Both the position numbers and the translations under genes were made by a program. The notes under the pieces are model-generated. The model saw only the letters and a program-made list of their open reading frames with translations. It did not search any database and was not told the origin of the DNA. A stretch of 64,000 nucleotides of DNA from Saururus chinensis (Eukaryota > Streptophyta > Magnoliopsida > Piperales > Saururaceae): the NCBI GenBank assembly GCA_035235625.1, contig CP141150.1, positions 33,310,756-33,374,755 of the forward strand, in the 5' to 3' direction. Positions 12,901 through 26,600 of this stretch are shown here, in pieces (position 1 is the stretch's first letter; the number at the start of each line of letters is the position of its first letter).

Positions 12901-13855
12901 CATATTGCCTGGCTAAAGAACATGATATTCCATATTCCCTAGATTTTTAAAAATTGCCAACAAACCCGGACTTATACGACATAAGGAAAAATTTGGACAT
13001 AAATACCTCTACGAAGGGTTTAGGGTTTTATATCGTGTAAACACCTTGCATAGTCGCATTTACACAGAAACGATGTCAGAGACCGACAATTCCTCAGTGA
13101 GAAGCCTTCATTCCGATTTTTGAACCCATCTCACCGTCGATTTTGGCAGTCATAGCAGTGAAAAGCATGCATGTAGCGTGAGTTCGGATTTCCGACCCAT
13201 CTAACTGGCGATTTAAAAAAAACTAGTTAGTTTTCTGAAAAATCGGGTCTTTGTTTCCGAAAGGAGATTTCGAAAAAACAATGGCATGAGTTCTGATTTT
13301 CTTGTTTTTGAAAGGTGATTTTCAAATTTTCTGCCCCGAAGCAAGCTTCGGCCGTGAAGCGAGGTTCTATCTGACTATATATACTAACTCGATCCTTGTA
13401 AAGTAGTGAACTTTGGGGAAAATCACCGCCCGATCGAGGGGTTATCCAGCTTGGATCAATTTCGTGGTAAGACCTTTCTCAAACTCTAGATTGTATATTC
13501 ATAAGCATGCTTTTTGGTATTTCGTGTTATAGAACACACAAAGTAGGTCTTTGCAATAGCATATCGTGTGATCAAGTATATGATAAGTAACATATTGTGT
13601 GTTTGTGAATACGGTAATCGATATAGATGTCCTCCTATAATGTATGCATAGCATACATAACGTGTCATTAATAACACGACAAGAGAAATACAACATTCAA
13701 GTGTTGTGCTATCATGTCTGAGAAGGCATCATATCGTGTATCATCAAAATCTTTCATCTTCTAAACAGGTTTACAACCAAGGGTATCATCGAAATCTTCC
13801 ATCTTCTTGATACCCAAACCGCTTTCTTCGAGGCTTGCAGATGTGGGAATACTGG
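12901..13855. other. no recognisable gene
   Basis: AT-rich DNA without motif-bearing frames. The segment at about 13380-13480, ending CAATTTCGTGGTAAG, resembles the end of a copia-type LTR or a spliced leader, but no boundary or target duplication could be fixed. Confidence 0.3.
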
Positions 13856-14112
13856 TCAATGCCTCCTATCGCCGAATTCAAAAGTGCCCCATAGGAAGTT
13901 AGCAAATAGAGTGATAATTGCCAGAGGATGGAAAGCAGAAAATAGATAAATCAGCATAGTGGAAAGAATAGTCTGAATTAAAGTTAATCCACCAACCATA
14001 TTGAGGAGATTACTCTGCCATCCGGCAATTTTTATTTTCACAAAATTTATTGAAGAATCAAATAAGGCACTTGTCAATAGACGAATATAAAAGAGAAGTC
14101 CAAGATAGCTAA
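13856..14112 (-). mobile_element. LINE reverse-transcriptase fragment
   Basis: The minus strand encodes a piece with KIAGWQSNLLNMVGGLTLIQ, matching the K-x-x-GW-x-x-x-L-L-x-x-GR-LTLI region that follows the reverse transcriptase core in plant L1-type LINEs. Only about 75 residues remain. It stops exactly where the CACTA-like element at 14113 begins. A homologous antisense fragment lies on the far side of that element at 22265-22443. Confidence 0.8.
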
Positions 14113-15342
14113 CACTACAATAAAAAAGACTATTAGTGACACTTTTAAGCGTCGCTAATAGTACTATAAGTATCGCTAATTGTTATTAGCAATCCATAAA
14201 AAGCGGCGCTACATGCATAGATAAAACAGCAGTCGCTACCGCTCATGAGCGACGCTTAACAAAACCGTTGCTAATAGTATGATATTAGCGACATTTATAT
14301 ATACATCGCTAATGATTTTACTTTTGCCACACATATTAAAGCATCGATAATATTAAATTATTAGCGACACATAATTATAGATGTCGCGAATAATTGGTTA
14401 TTAGCGACGCATAATTATGCGTCACTAATATAAAAAACTATTTAATTTTTTTTATAAAAATAGCTTATTAGCGACTCATAATTATAAGTGTCGCTAATAA
14501 CAACTTATTAGTGATGCTTTATCAAGCATCGCTACTAAAAAAACATTTAAAAAAAACAAAACTGCTTATTAGCGACGCTTATTTAGGTGTTGCTAAAAAA
14601 ATTGAAAAAATAATAATAAAATCTTTAGCGACGTTAATGATATAATATATTTAAAAAAATATTTCGTGTATTAGCGACGCTTGAGGAAGTGTCGCTAAAA
14701 ATTTAACATTTTTTTTTTAAAAAGCCTGCCGGTGGCAAGCCTGGTAGGGAACGGGGAGGGGAACAGGGAGAGGTGTCGGATTCAAGCCCCTCCTCCCTTC
14801 TCTCTCCCCGTGTCCCCCCTTCCCGTCCTTTGTTTTTCAGACGGGGGGGGGGACCGGAAGAGAGGGGGGGGAGTGGGAGGGAGGAGGGGGTGGGGGCCGG
14901 GTGCGAGTAGCCGGAATCCGGCTGCCGAGGGTTTCTAGGAGAGAAAGGGGGAGCGGGAGGGAGGAGGGGAAAGAGTGGGGGAGGGGAACCGGGGGTGCAG
15001 AAGGAGGTCATCGGGGGGAAGGGACCGGGGGGCGGTTGCAAGGGGCAATGACCGGGGGCTGATCGTCGGGGGCTATCTCCAAGGGGTGGTCTCGGTCGGA
15101 AGGGGAGGAGAGTGGGGGGGGGGGGACCGTGTGGTACTACGGTTGGAGGCTGTCGAGGTGAGAGAAGCCAGGGGGGATCGTCAGGGGGCTATCACTGGGG
15201 AGCGGTCTCGATCAGCGGGGGAGATGAGGGGTGGGGGTAGAGGGGGATGTTATAACAGAGGGGAAATTTCGCCTGCGTGCAAAATTTCCCCGCACGATCA
15301 TGTCGGTGATGCTACTAGTCGCAAGAAGCCGAAAAGAGGGAG

Positions 15343-15458
<116 letters not shown>

Positions 15459-15659
15459 GAAAAGAGAGATAGAGAGGAGAGAGAAGAGAAGACAGAGAGA
15501 GAGTAAAGATTGGGAGAGAGGAGAGGGGGGGAGAGGAGAGACGAGAGAGGGAAGAGAGAGGAGAGAGAAAGAGAAGGGAAGAGAGGAGAAGGAGAAGGGA
15601 ATAGAGAGGAGAGAGAGAAGGGAAGTGTAATATAACCCTAATTTTATGATGTTATCTCT

Positions 15660-18600
15660 TTTCTTCAAATAAAATATTTATAAAGTTTATTATTTAATAA
15701 TTTCATATGTGATGGTTAGAGCTCGCAAATACGAGCATAACAAGTCAAAAAATGCATAAATTGGAGGTCGGGAACGAAAGTTACGATCTTGGGAAGCGTG
15801 TTCTACACCAGAATCCACATTTAAAATTTAGGTAAACTAGCTCATAAGTATCCTAGTCCCATAGGGCTCGTCAATACGAGCTCAACGGTACTGAGAATGT
15901 GCGAAGCTGAGTCTGGGATAAGAAATTACGTTTGTTTGAAGTTAAGGTAAAAAAATATATCGACAAGGCCGCCGCCTTGCCATACGTGGATCAGGTGAGC
16001 GGCACGTGTCGAATGCACGCATCATGCATGACGAACGCACATGACAAGCTCGCGTTCATTATGCGTTTCATGACCAATGCGCGTTTGTCACACGTGGCGC
16101 CGCCGAAAATGGCAGCGCGTCGCCGACTTCGACGATTATAAATTTCTTCCCCTCGTCAATTTTTTACATAGTTCATTTCTTCTCCCCTTCATTGTTTTCA
16201 GTGCTTCTAACCCATTTTATGTCCGTTTTAGCCCACCCAAAACCCGTTTCTTATTTAATCGAGGGTGCTCTTTACACCGGAAGGGTCATTTTCTCAAGGT
16301 GGCCTCTCTAAAGTCAAGAAAACCCTACCCCTCTCCTAATCTCCCCCTTTTCTTATTTTTATTGTTTCTGGACCATCTTAAACATGTTTGAGGCTATTCA
16401 AAAACCATAACCCACTAAATCGAGGGTGTTCTACACGTTGGGAGGGTTATTCTTCCGAGTTGACCACTCGAAGGTTGAGAACTCAAGGAGGGATTTTCTT
16501 TATTATATTCTACGAAGGGATTTCTTTATACTCTGCGCGTGTTAGAGTTAGCTAGTTTTAATTTGTAGACGTATGCTAGGATTTTGACTTACTGAAGTTC
16601 TGTTAAAGGTTTTCCTCTTATATTTTAAAAAGAAACTGTCTTTAAAAACATACTCTCTTTTGAAGAGATTTTTTGAGCTTTGGGTAACCATACCTTCTAG
16701 ATGGTTCTTGGTTTCTTGAAACTAGTAATTATCATGATAATGATTCTGGATACTGCCACATTTGGCTCTGGTGCGCACAGGAACTGGGATATCATAGGAA
16801 AATCTCTTTCCTTCTGTCTCTCGTTGCCCCATGAGTGTGGGTGTAAGTCGTGTGGTATCGCGACATTCTATGATCGTATTTTTTGAACTTTTATTATTTT
16901 CTGAATGATTTTAAAATGAAGGATGACACAATTTTCATATTCATGAAGCATATTTTTAGAACTTAACTCAACCTACTGAGTATGAAACACCCATCGAAAT
17001 TTCATGCTCAGAGGATACTGAAGTCTTATATATCCTTGGTTCACCTGCAAACAGTGACATGGACAAAATAATAGTTATCCTAGAATCACCTACTCGAGAG
17101 GAAGAGTCTTAGGAAGACCCCTCCTTGGAAGAAGAAGAGGAAAATTCTGATGAGGATAGCATTGAGTCTACGGGAAGAAGGGGCTTCAACCTGAATGAAC
17201 TACTCTCACCCGAGGTTGAATGTGTAGAAAAACAAGACGCCGAGCGTTGCCTCAAAGGGAAGGAAACTGGAAGGCATAGAATGACTAAACGGTGCACCTT
17301 TTGTGGGTATATGACCCACTTTTTCTTTGAGTGTCCAAAAGCAAAATATTTTCCTCTCTAAGAAAGTCTTAACTACTTAGAGAAGAAGGTTTGTAAGAAC
17401 CTCGAGTAAATAGTTTTGAATGTGTATAATAGTTTATGACATGTACTTTGAGTTGTTATGTAAATAGTTAACCTAGTTTTGGGTGATGTAAATAAGTTGC
17501 AAAGGTGTTATGTAGTAGCTTTGTTTTTATCAAAATATCTTGATATTATCAATCTATGTTTAGATGACACACGCTAGTGGCAATGAAGCCCAACTAGCAA
17601 GTAGCTCGACTCCACCAGACATTACTACGCCGGTCACTTTAGCAACCGGGGATCCTATTACACATTTTCTTGATTTATTAATGTAAAGAATGGCTCGACA
17701 CCTTCAGGCAGAAGGATTCCAATTGAATCATTCAAATCACTCTACTATTTTGGGAGAAAATATCCACGGTGAAAAAGGTAATTTGTTGGAACGTTTTAAG
17801 AATCTTGCACTAGCGTTTCTGGGGGAAGACGACCCTAAGGCCGCTAAAAAGTGGACCTTTTAGGTTGACCAAATTTTCAAAGCAATGAAGAATCCTGAGG
17901 ATCGAAAGGTGCCACTAGCCACTTTCTCAATGACGGGTGAAGCTGCCTTTCGGTGGCCTACAACAGAAAGAAATTTCTTCCTAGATAGTGATCATATTAA
18001 GTGGTAAGAATTTAATGAAGTGTTATATGATAAATATTTTCCTCCTCACATCCAAGAAAGAAAAGAAAAGGAGTTTTTGGACCTACAATAGGGAAACTTG
18101 ACAGTGGCCCAATACGAGAATAAGTTCGTACAACTAAAGCATTTTGCCCCATACATTTGTATGACGAATTGAAGATGGCGCAAAAATTTGTAAGGGGCTT
18201 AAATGATGGATTGCAAAGTAGAATCATTGGCCATCAACCCACCACTTTTGCCAAAGCAGTAGAGCGAGCCTCTATCCTAGAGCAGGACTACCAGGAGTTT
18301 ATGGTAGGACGTAAAGATTGAGGACAAAATACTAGTTTCATATCTGATGAAAGAAAGAGGAAACTTACATTTAACAATTAGAATAATCGTACCTTTCAAA
18401 AGTCCTCAGAACCACCTTCATAGTTAAAGGGAGAGATAAAGTTAGAAAAATATCCCTTGTGTAATAGATTTCATCCATCCGGATCATGCTACCTTACTGA
18501 AGGAAAGTACTTTTCTTGTGGTGAACGTGGTCATCGGATTAGAGATTGTCCCAAAAGGAAAAATCAAGAAGAATTGAAATCAGACCAGAAACCTAAAGCT

Positions 18601-21600
18601 CATGGTCGGGTCTTTGCAATCACTACTGAGGTGGCTAAAGCATTGACCGCAGTCATTCAAGATATAGTACTTCTGGTCTTAGATAAAATAGTGAAAATCT
18701 TGATAGATCCAAGGTCGACACATTCTTTCATATTGTTCGATTTTGCTTTGAGTATTGGCTATCCTATTTTAAATTTAGGATATATCTTAGAAGTGTCCAC
18801 CCCAATTGGAAAAACATTTCTAGCTCGTGAATTTCTTCGAGGGGTACCTATCTCCTTAGAGAAATAACAATGGGAGGCCGACCTAATTCTCCTAAATATG
18901 ACAGACTTTGATGTCATATTAGGTATGAATTGGTTAGCTGATAACGAGGCATTTGTAGATTGTAAACAGAAGAAGGTTATCTTTGAACAAGGAGAGAAGA
19001 GGTTTACTTTTTATGGATTAAAGGATCATTCCAATCCATGTATTATTTCTGCAGTTAAGGCTCATCGGCTTTTAACTAAAGGATGTCAGGCATATCTAGC
19101 CAGTATAGAGACTTCAATGAATAAACTGGAAAATATTAATGTAGTACAAGACTTCTCCGATGTTTTTCCTAATGACCTCTCTGGACTACCACCAAAAAGA
19201 GAGATAGATTTTTCTATTGAGTTGATGTCGGGAACAAATCCTATCTCTAAGGCACCCTACTACATGGCTCCTACGGAATTAAAAGAGTGAAAAAGTCAAT
19301 TGCAGGACTTGCTATAGAAAGGATTTATCTGACCTAGTGTCTCTCCTTGGGGATTACCGATCCTGTTTGTGAGGAAGAGGGACGGGTCGTTGAGGTTATG
19401 CATTGACTACAAACTGCTCAATGTTGTCACCATAAAAAACAAGTATCCTTTACCCCGTATAAATGACTTGTTCGATCAATTGAGAATACGAGATGAGTAT
19501 ATTTCTAAAACAGCTTTCCGCACTTGGTATGGCCACTATGAGTTTTTAGTGATGCCATTTGGATTAACAAATGCCCTGTCAACCTTCATGGATCTCATGA
19601 ATAGAGTTTTTCGGCCCTATTTGTATAAACTTGTAATTGTATTTGTTGACGACATCCTAATCTACTCTAGTAGCTTAGAAGAACACTTGAGAACATTTGC
19701 AAGTAGTTCTGCAAACGCTGAGGATCATAAGCTTTACGCTAAATTTAGCATGTGCGAATTTTGGATGGACCAAGTGGTCTTCTTAGGACATGTCATTTCA
19801 AAGAATGGTATATCTGTGGATCCAACCAAGATAGAAGCGGTTATAAAATGGGAAAGGCCGAAGATAGTGACAGAAATTCAGAGCTTTTTAGGCCTTGATG
19901 GTTATTACCGAAGGTTCATCCATGGATTTTCAAGCATTGCCTTACCTCTGACAAAATTGACAAGGAAAAGAATAAAATTTGTTTGGGATGAGGCATGTGA
20001 AAAAAGTTTTCTTGAGTCGAAGAGAAAATTAACAACTGCACCTATTTTGGCATTACCAACTGGCAATGGAGGATTTATCATGTACATCGATGCTTCTAAA
20101 AGAGGCCTAGGATGTGTATTAATGCAAAACGGAAAGGTGATAGCATACACTTCATGACAATTAAAGAAACATTAAAGTAACTACCCTACTCATGATTTGG
20201 AATTAGCAGCGGTAGTTTTTGAACTAAAAATATGGAGACACGATCTATATGGAGAAAAGGTTGAAGTTTTTACTAATCATCAAAGTTTAAAGTATATATT
20301 TTCCCAAAGTGATCTCAATATGAGGAAAAGACGGTGGATTGAATATCTTAAGGATTACGACTTTTTTTATTAAGTATCACTCGAGAAAAGCCAATGTAGT
20401 AGTTGATGTTTTAAGTCATAAATAAGGAGGAATAGTCTTCATTCTTGTCAAGGAATGGAAGCTGTTGGACAAAACAATAAGTTTCTAACCTGAATTACAG
20501 TCTAGAAACAAGAAATCCTTCATTGCCAACTTAGAAGTGAAATCGGTGCTAGTTAAGTGTATTCTTGAAAGCAAGAAAGGTAATGAAGAAGTGCAAACTT
20601 TGCTCGAAAGATCTAACTTTATCAAAGGCTCAGATGGAGGTATTCGATTTCGAGGACGATTAGTAATACCAGAAATATCTGAGCTAAAGGAAGACTTATT
20701 ACATAAAGCACACTAGTTTCGATATACCATCCACCCAGGAGGAACAAAAATGTATCAAGATTTAAAAAAGATTTTTTGGTGGAATGGGATGAAGAAAGAT
20801 GTAGGAGAATATATTTTAAAATGTTTAACTTGTCAGCAAGTTAAAGCCGAACACCAAAAACCTTCGAGATATCTTCACATAATAGAAATCCCCAAGTGGA
20901 AGTGGGAACACATTACTATGGATTTTGTTTTGGCATTACCCAGGACTTCACAAGGTCATGAATCCATTTAGGTAATCGTAGATCGACTCACAAAGTGTGC
21001 GCATTTTCTTCCATTAAGAAAGAAACAGTCTCTAAGTTCTTTGGCAAAATTATACGTGAAGGAAATTGTGAGTTGGCATGGAATACCGTTATCGATCATC
21101 TCAGATCGAGACAATCGATTTACCTCCAAGTTTTGGCAAGGACTTCAAGAAGAATTAGGCACAAATATTAAATTCAGCACTGTTTTCCACCCTCAAACGG
21201 ATGGACAATCAGAAAGAACTATTCAAACTTTGGAAGATATGTTGCGTGCTTGCGCAATGGATTGGAAAGGTAACTGGGATGGACATTTACCTTTGGTAGA
21301 GTTCTCTTACAATAATAGTTACCATGGCAGCATAGGTATGGCACCCTATGAGGCATTATATGGACAACCTTGCAAATCGCAGACGTGTTGGAATGAAGTA
21401 GGAGAACGTAGATTGATTAGGTCCAAATTTCTGCAACAGTGTGCAGATAAGGTGAAACTTATCAAGCATTGTCTAATGGCATCCCAGATCCATCAAAGGA
21501 GTTATTCTAATCAGAGACGAAGAGATATTGACTTTAACGTGGGAGATCAAGTATTATTAAAGGTTTTGCCAACCCGAGGAGTCATGAGATTTGGAATTAA

Positions 21601-21631
21601 AGGCAAACTAAGTCCTCGCTTTGTATCTTAA
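15660..21631 (+). mobile_element. Ty3/gypsy LTR retrotransposon fossil, broken
   Basis: Parts in order on the plus strand: an LTR-like region from about 15660 to about 17450, similar to the reverse complement of the solo LTR at 44574-46392; a gag region from about 17560 with a CCHC zinc knuckle (CGERGHRIRDC) near 18510; a protease-like segment near 18710; reverse transcriptase (about 19370-19900, with the FVDDIL motif); RNase H; and integrase with the zinc-binding region near 20730 and the HPQTDGQSER core at about 21190. The domain order pr-RT-RH-IN is that of Ty3/gypsy. The element carries many breaks and no 3' LTR was found, so it is an old, inactive copy. It sits inside the CACTA-like element. 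Confidence 0.9.
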
Positions 21632-21711
21632 GCATGATGATTTTAGTTGTTTCTTCTTTCATTTCTTGTTTCTCCATTTTTTCTTAACGTAGCTCTTTTG
21701 GCTGCCAAAAG

Positions 21712-22012
21712 TTGGTCGAACCTATTGAGACACGGTTCAAAGATGAAGAAGCAAGACCTCAGGCTACAAGGGATCTTTTGAAGTGGATTGTGGATTACAG
21801 GATGGCTGCGAAGCCAATGGCAAACTCAAAGATACATTTTTGTGATCTCTACTGTTGTTCTGCAATTGCAGGTCCTTAACGAATGCAACAAAGCCGGCCA
21901 GTAGCTACGTGAGAAAACCTTGTTGCAAGATTCGTTGCCTAAGAACACTGATCCAGTACTCCTTCATTCTGCTGAAATTAGTAGAACAAAATTGTCCCTG
22001 AAAATTGAGCAT
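21712..22012 (+). pseudogene. captured HSP70/Hsp110-type (HSP70-16-like) C-terminal fragment
   Basis: Two exon-like pieces on the plus strand. The first, from 21712, reads LVEPIETRFKDEEARPQATR followed by DLLKWIVDYRMA. The second follows an intact AG acceptor at 21870-21871 and reads VLNECNKAGQ, a stop, then LREKTLLQDSLPKNTDPVLL. This is the C-terminal helical region of plant Hsp110-type HSP70s, as I recall it from Arabidopsis HSP70-16. The retained intron acceptor means genomic DNA was copied, not mRNA. The fragment lacks the ATPase domain and has an in-frame stop. It lies 0.25 kb inside the right end of the CACTA-like element, so transposon capture is the simplest reading. Confidence 0.8.
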
Positions 22013-22264
22013 TAGCTACTGCAAAAGCCCTCTCTTAATACTAAAAAATTGTCGCTAAAAATACAATGGCAACAAGAGGCAAGAATTTTTAGCAACGGTC
22101 ATGACCGTCATTGAAAATAGGATTGGCCATTGCTGATACTATCTGTTATGCCATCAATAGTGACAGAGTATTGACTGTTGCTAATACCTTTAGCATCGGT
22201 CAATGTGGGTTTTAGCGATGATTGACGACCGCAGCTGAAAGTTAATTTTTTGTAGTGGAGAGAG

Positions 22265-22443
22265 AGTAGGAAGTAAATAAATTGGCATGCTGTAAAGAGC
22301 ACTCATAATTAAAGTTGAAATACCAGCCATATTGAGGAGATTAACCAACTATCCTAAAATTTTCTTTTTTACAAAATTTAATAAAGGATCAAATAAAGCA
22401 CTTGTTAGTCGACCAATGTAAAGGGGAACTCCAAGATAGGTAA
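22265..22443 (-). mobile_element. LINE reverse-transcriptase fragment, second copy
   Basis: Collinear and clearly homologous with about 13930-14110: both hold AACCATATTGAGGAGATTA-type sequence and both end AxxTCCAAGATAG. It is antisense and begins within a few bases of the CACTA right end (22257). Confidence 0.75.
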
Positions 22444-22649
22444 TGAAGAATACACACCAACCGTCACATGGTTTTGGGCAAGAAGGGGGTGCATGCATCT
22501 TAGTTCTTCAACAAACATGTGAAAGCCCTACTTGTTACGTAATGAGAGGAAACAAGAGACCAAATCTGTTCTAGAGGATGGTTTCCATGTCTCTTTTAGT
22601 CAGGTCATAAGGACTCAAACACCCCCTCATTAACAAAAAAGAGCGAAAA

Positions 22650-22895
22650 CAAATCATGTGCAAATGTTGTCATAGAATTCTTCATAAGTGCTATGTCATG
22701 TAGATCTTCTTTCCTTGCATCAGTAGTCTTTCCTGCATGGTTCCTTGATGTCCTCATTAAAGAGACAACTCAACCCCAAACATTGCATAGTGATCTACAA
22801 GCTCAGAGGCTGCTATTTGTTTCCTTCTCCTTTTCCATTGAACCTCTCATGTAAACTTTCATGTTCTCTACCTCTGTGTATGTTGCATCTTGAGT
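22650..22895 (-). pseudogene. terpene synthase exon 2 relic
   Basis: Minus-strand match to exon 2 of the neighbouring terpene synthase (26491-26236), with the same run of landmarks from TATGTTGC at the exon start to CATGTGC at its end. Substitutions and small length changes destroy the frame. Intron-like homology extends on both sides (about 22530-22650 and 22900-23010). It lies 0.8 kb beyond the 3' end of the intact gene, in the same orientation, so it is the remnant of another tandem member. No other exons of it were found. Confidence 0.85.
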
Positions 22896-23672
22896 CTGAT
22901 AATTACAAATTAATTACGGGTGTGTATAAGGTTGGACATTGTATGTGCCCGATGGTTTTTGTTAGGTTATAGGGGTCTTACAAAACTCGAGGCCCAACTA
23001 AGGACTAATATTCCAATGTGCGTGTACACAACTGTTAGTATAAGCCCCGTTAATATAAACAATGAGCACAACAATTCACAAAGTAATAAAAAAATAGGAG
23101 ACAAAATTTACCCGGTGGTTTGGCAATGCCTACCTCCATAAGTAGCAACAACAAATTCCACTAATAGTGAGAAAAACTAATTACAATAGTATCTTCCCCT
23201 GTCTCTTGAAAGCCTTTGAAAAAACACAAAAAACCCTCCCATATAATTCTCCCATAATTCTTCTCTACCTCTCTAAAGAAAAGAAAATAGAAGTATCTCT
23301 CAGGATACACACACCTGTTATAAGAGTCATAATTTTATAGCAAAAAGTCAGTTGCAATAGTTGATCCAATAGGAAATATTTTAGTCCTTTCCAATTCAAG
23401 TCATAAAGCCAAAAAAGGAAAAACACGTTTAGACGCATTGATGTCATGTGTTGTTAGGAACATGCTTTGACATAATTGTGGCGAAATACGGTGCTTTATA
23501 AGGCCAGTTGCCCTGCCCTTCTAGTTAGGGTCTAATAACTCTGATGCCCATATTTAACCAAAGAAAATAATTATGAGAATAAAACTTCTAGACAATTAAT
23601 ATTTGCTTTAATATTCATGATAGATTAGAGTTCCATTATCTTTATAATACTATTACAAGCTAAGAAGATTTT
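22896..23672. other. terpene synthase 3' flank, no gene seen
   Basis: AT-rich DNA between the exon 2 relic and the stop codon of the intact terpene synthase. The part next to 23673 should hold its 3' untranslated region; poly(A)-type AATAAA-like words occur near 23570-23620 on the minus strand. Confidence 0.45.
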
Positions 23673-26600
23673 TTATTCATACTCGTCCACCAGCTCAATT
23701 GGTTCAACAGCTAGTGACTTAAATACATCAAGGGCCCTTGCCCTTTGAGTTCCAAAGCCATCTCCATATAAGTAATACCACTGTGCCATTCGTACAAAAT
23801 CCATTGCACTTAGGACAAAGTCTCTTGGAAAGGAAGAACCTAAAATCAAATGCTTATTCATCTTCTTCCATGATTCATTGATCATATGCTTCACATGCTC
23901 CCGAGCAGCTTCTTCTGAGACTCCTTTCTCATGCATAAAGCATTGGACAGCCTTTAGCACATCTCCCCTTAACAGCTCATCCTGTGTTATTGACACAATT
24001 ATCAACAATTGCTTATCAACTTGAAAATATTATTTAAAGAAGTACAGGAGCATACACTTGAGGTTCCTAGGTCATCAAGAAGACGAATAGCAACTGACGA
24101 TGCTTGTATAAGATCGGGGTAGCTGTCTAGAAGGTTAAGTCTTTGCTTGGTTATCCCTTGGTTCATTAGAATAAAGCCACTAGATAATACAACTGGAGTG
24201 GAGATGGAAACCCAAGCATTGTTCAGGTATTCATCAAAAGTAGGTTTATGTCCTTGGTAGAACCATTTTGCCTCTTCCAAGTATGCTTTGCATAAATCTC
24301 CCCACTACGCACAATTCAAAGAAGTCGGACCAGTTAAGAAAGTGTTTTATATGTTAATGAAAACAGAAAAGAGCAAATGTGAAGCGGTATTACTTTAGTT
24401 TTTAGAAATGGTATGATGTTAAACCCTTGTTTAGGACTTGTGTATCCCATTTCATTAACCATGTTGTAGAGGGCTAAATAGCAGTGCCTCATATACTCAG
24501 GAAGCCCTTCAAGTGCTTGTAGATCCCACCTGCGGCATACACATAGGAAATGAAATGTTACAGCGTCAAACATACGCGTTTGTCAAAAGGGCCAATATCA
24601 GTGAAGGCTACAGCCTTAGGCAGATTAGGTGCAGCCTAAGGCACCCAAAAAAAGCCCCTTTAACAAACGAGACTGGGAGAGAGAAAGAGAAGCGCTATTA
24701 CCCCTCTCACCAAGGTTTTCTTGATATTTATCTGGCAAGAAATACAACTCAAATGATTGTTCCTTCACTTGTCTTTTGGAACATATGGGTGAGTCTCTGT
24801 GCATCTAAATATATGATGATAAACCCTGATTCTTTGGTAAATCTATAACCATGTAAGACTGATGGTTTCCATTGCTAAGCCTATGTGAGCTGAACAAAGG
24901 ATCACTTCTTAATTAGGTCTTTTCCATTAATAATAGATTTTTTCATTAAAAAGACTAAAAAAATAGTCACAGCCTGAATGCGGCCAACTGCAAGGCTAGA
25001 CCGCCAGTGGAAATGCCCCTAGGATTAACCCATCCCTTTTAGGTTTAATTTTTTATTTTAATGGGGGGCAAATGAAGGATAATTTTATATTCCCTCCGCC
25101 CTAAATTAATAGCCCCATTTTAAAAAATAGTGGGTTTTATTAAATGATGAAACCCCGTTAAGAAAAGGGAAAATAAGTTTATAATATATTTTTTTCAAGT
25201 GCCCAGACACTTAAATTAAATAAAATAAAGTAATTAATATGGAATAAAAATTTTTTATACTCTTTTTCAAGTGCCCAACCACTTAAATTAAACAAAATAA
25301 AATTATTAATATAAAATAAACTTTTTTTACCAGATCAAGCTATTAATGTAGTACAGAGCGAGTACGGGTTCATGTGTTATGGCAATTAACTGCCTAAGGC
25401 CACTAACTATATCGAGTGAGATAGTGGGCCAAATGATGTGCATGCGATACGCACCTTTGAATTGCATGTGTAAATAACTCAAGTTCTTCAATTGTTCCAT
25501 ACACGTCGTACATATCGTCAAGGAGTGTTATAAGCTGATTGACTTGTGTTAACCCTTCTCTAGCAAGTCCATACTGGGGTGGAGTAGCTATTACCAGGCT
25601 CCACATAAAACTTTCTGGCAAGCGATCTCTAAAAAATGGAAGCTGCTCTGCAAGCCCTTGATGCTTCCACCACCTACATTTACAATGATAATCAAGAAGA
25701 AGAATAAACAAAAGACTAGTTTGTTCTTTATCGACAAAGCATTATTGTTTGTGGCACAGGAAATGACCTGGACATGGCTTTAACGCTGCCCTGGTATCCT
25801 ACTTGACGAATGTTGTAATCTAACTTCGCCAATTCAAGTAGCTTATGGTTCTTCTTGTCCTTGCTTTCATATGCATGGATGGACCATCTTGCCTCCATTC
25901 TCGGTGTCCTCCAGTAGTAAGGAATCTCTAATCCATGCTCCACAAGTTTATGAAGCTCAGAGTTGATGTTCACCTTGAGATGGTCCCTTAGATGCCTAGC
26001 GGCGAAAGCTCTGGCATTATCCAATATTATCTCCCCTTCCATAGAAAGATAGGAAGCATCATACAGACTCAAAACTGCCCTTGTATCTTCACTTAAAGCG
26101 TCCTTGAAGCCACCATTATCATCCAAGAAGGGAATGAATTCATCTAAAGTTTAACAAACACCAAACCTCCTAATGTTACGTAAGTGACATGAAAGAAAGA
26201 AACTAAATCTTGCACACAAAATGATGTGTGCTCACCCTGAGGGATCATGTGCCCATGTTGTCGCAGGATCCTGAACTTGAGAGCGGTGTAATGCATATCG
26301 TCTTCTTTCCTTGCATTAATAAGTTTGTCCTCTATGACTCGCTTAATCTCCTCATCAAAGAGATAGCTCACCCCTAAACGTTGAAGGGTGTCAATAAGCT
26401 CTAGACTGCTATGTGCATCTTTCCCCTCCTCCAATATTAAACTCCTTGTGTAATCCTTGAGATTCTCTGCACGCCTTGTGTATGTTGCTTCCTGCATCAT
26501 AAAATTAGAGATTAATTGCCAGTATGTACCTGCATGTCTGGGCTTTTAGAGACCCGTTCCCTAAGTAACGGAACCTCAGACCATCTTATTAACAAAAAAA

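Noticed and set aside
17125-17361. Separate zinc-finger gene (78-codon frame with CTFCGYMTHFFFEC)
   Set aside because: Lies in the LTR/leader region of the gypsy fossil; a knuckle-like motif in a short frame is not enough to call a host gene.
24513-24848. 111-codon plus-strand frame
   Set aside because: It is antisense to terpene synthase exon 5 and runs into intron 4.
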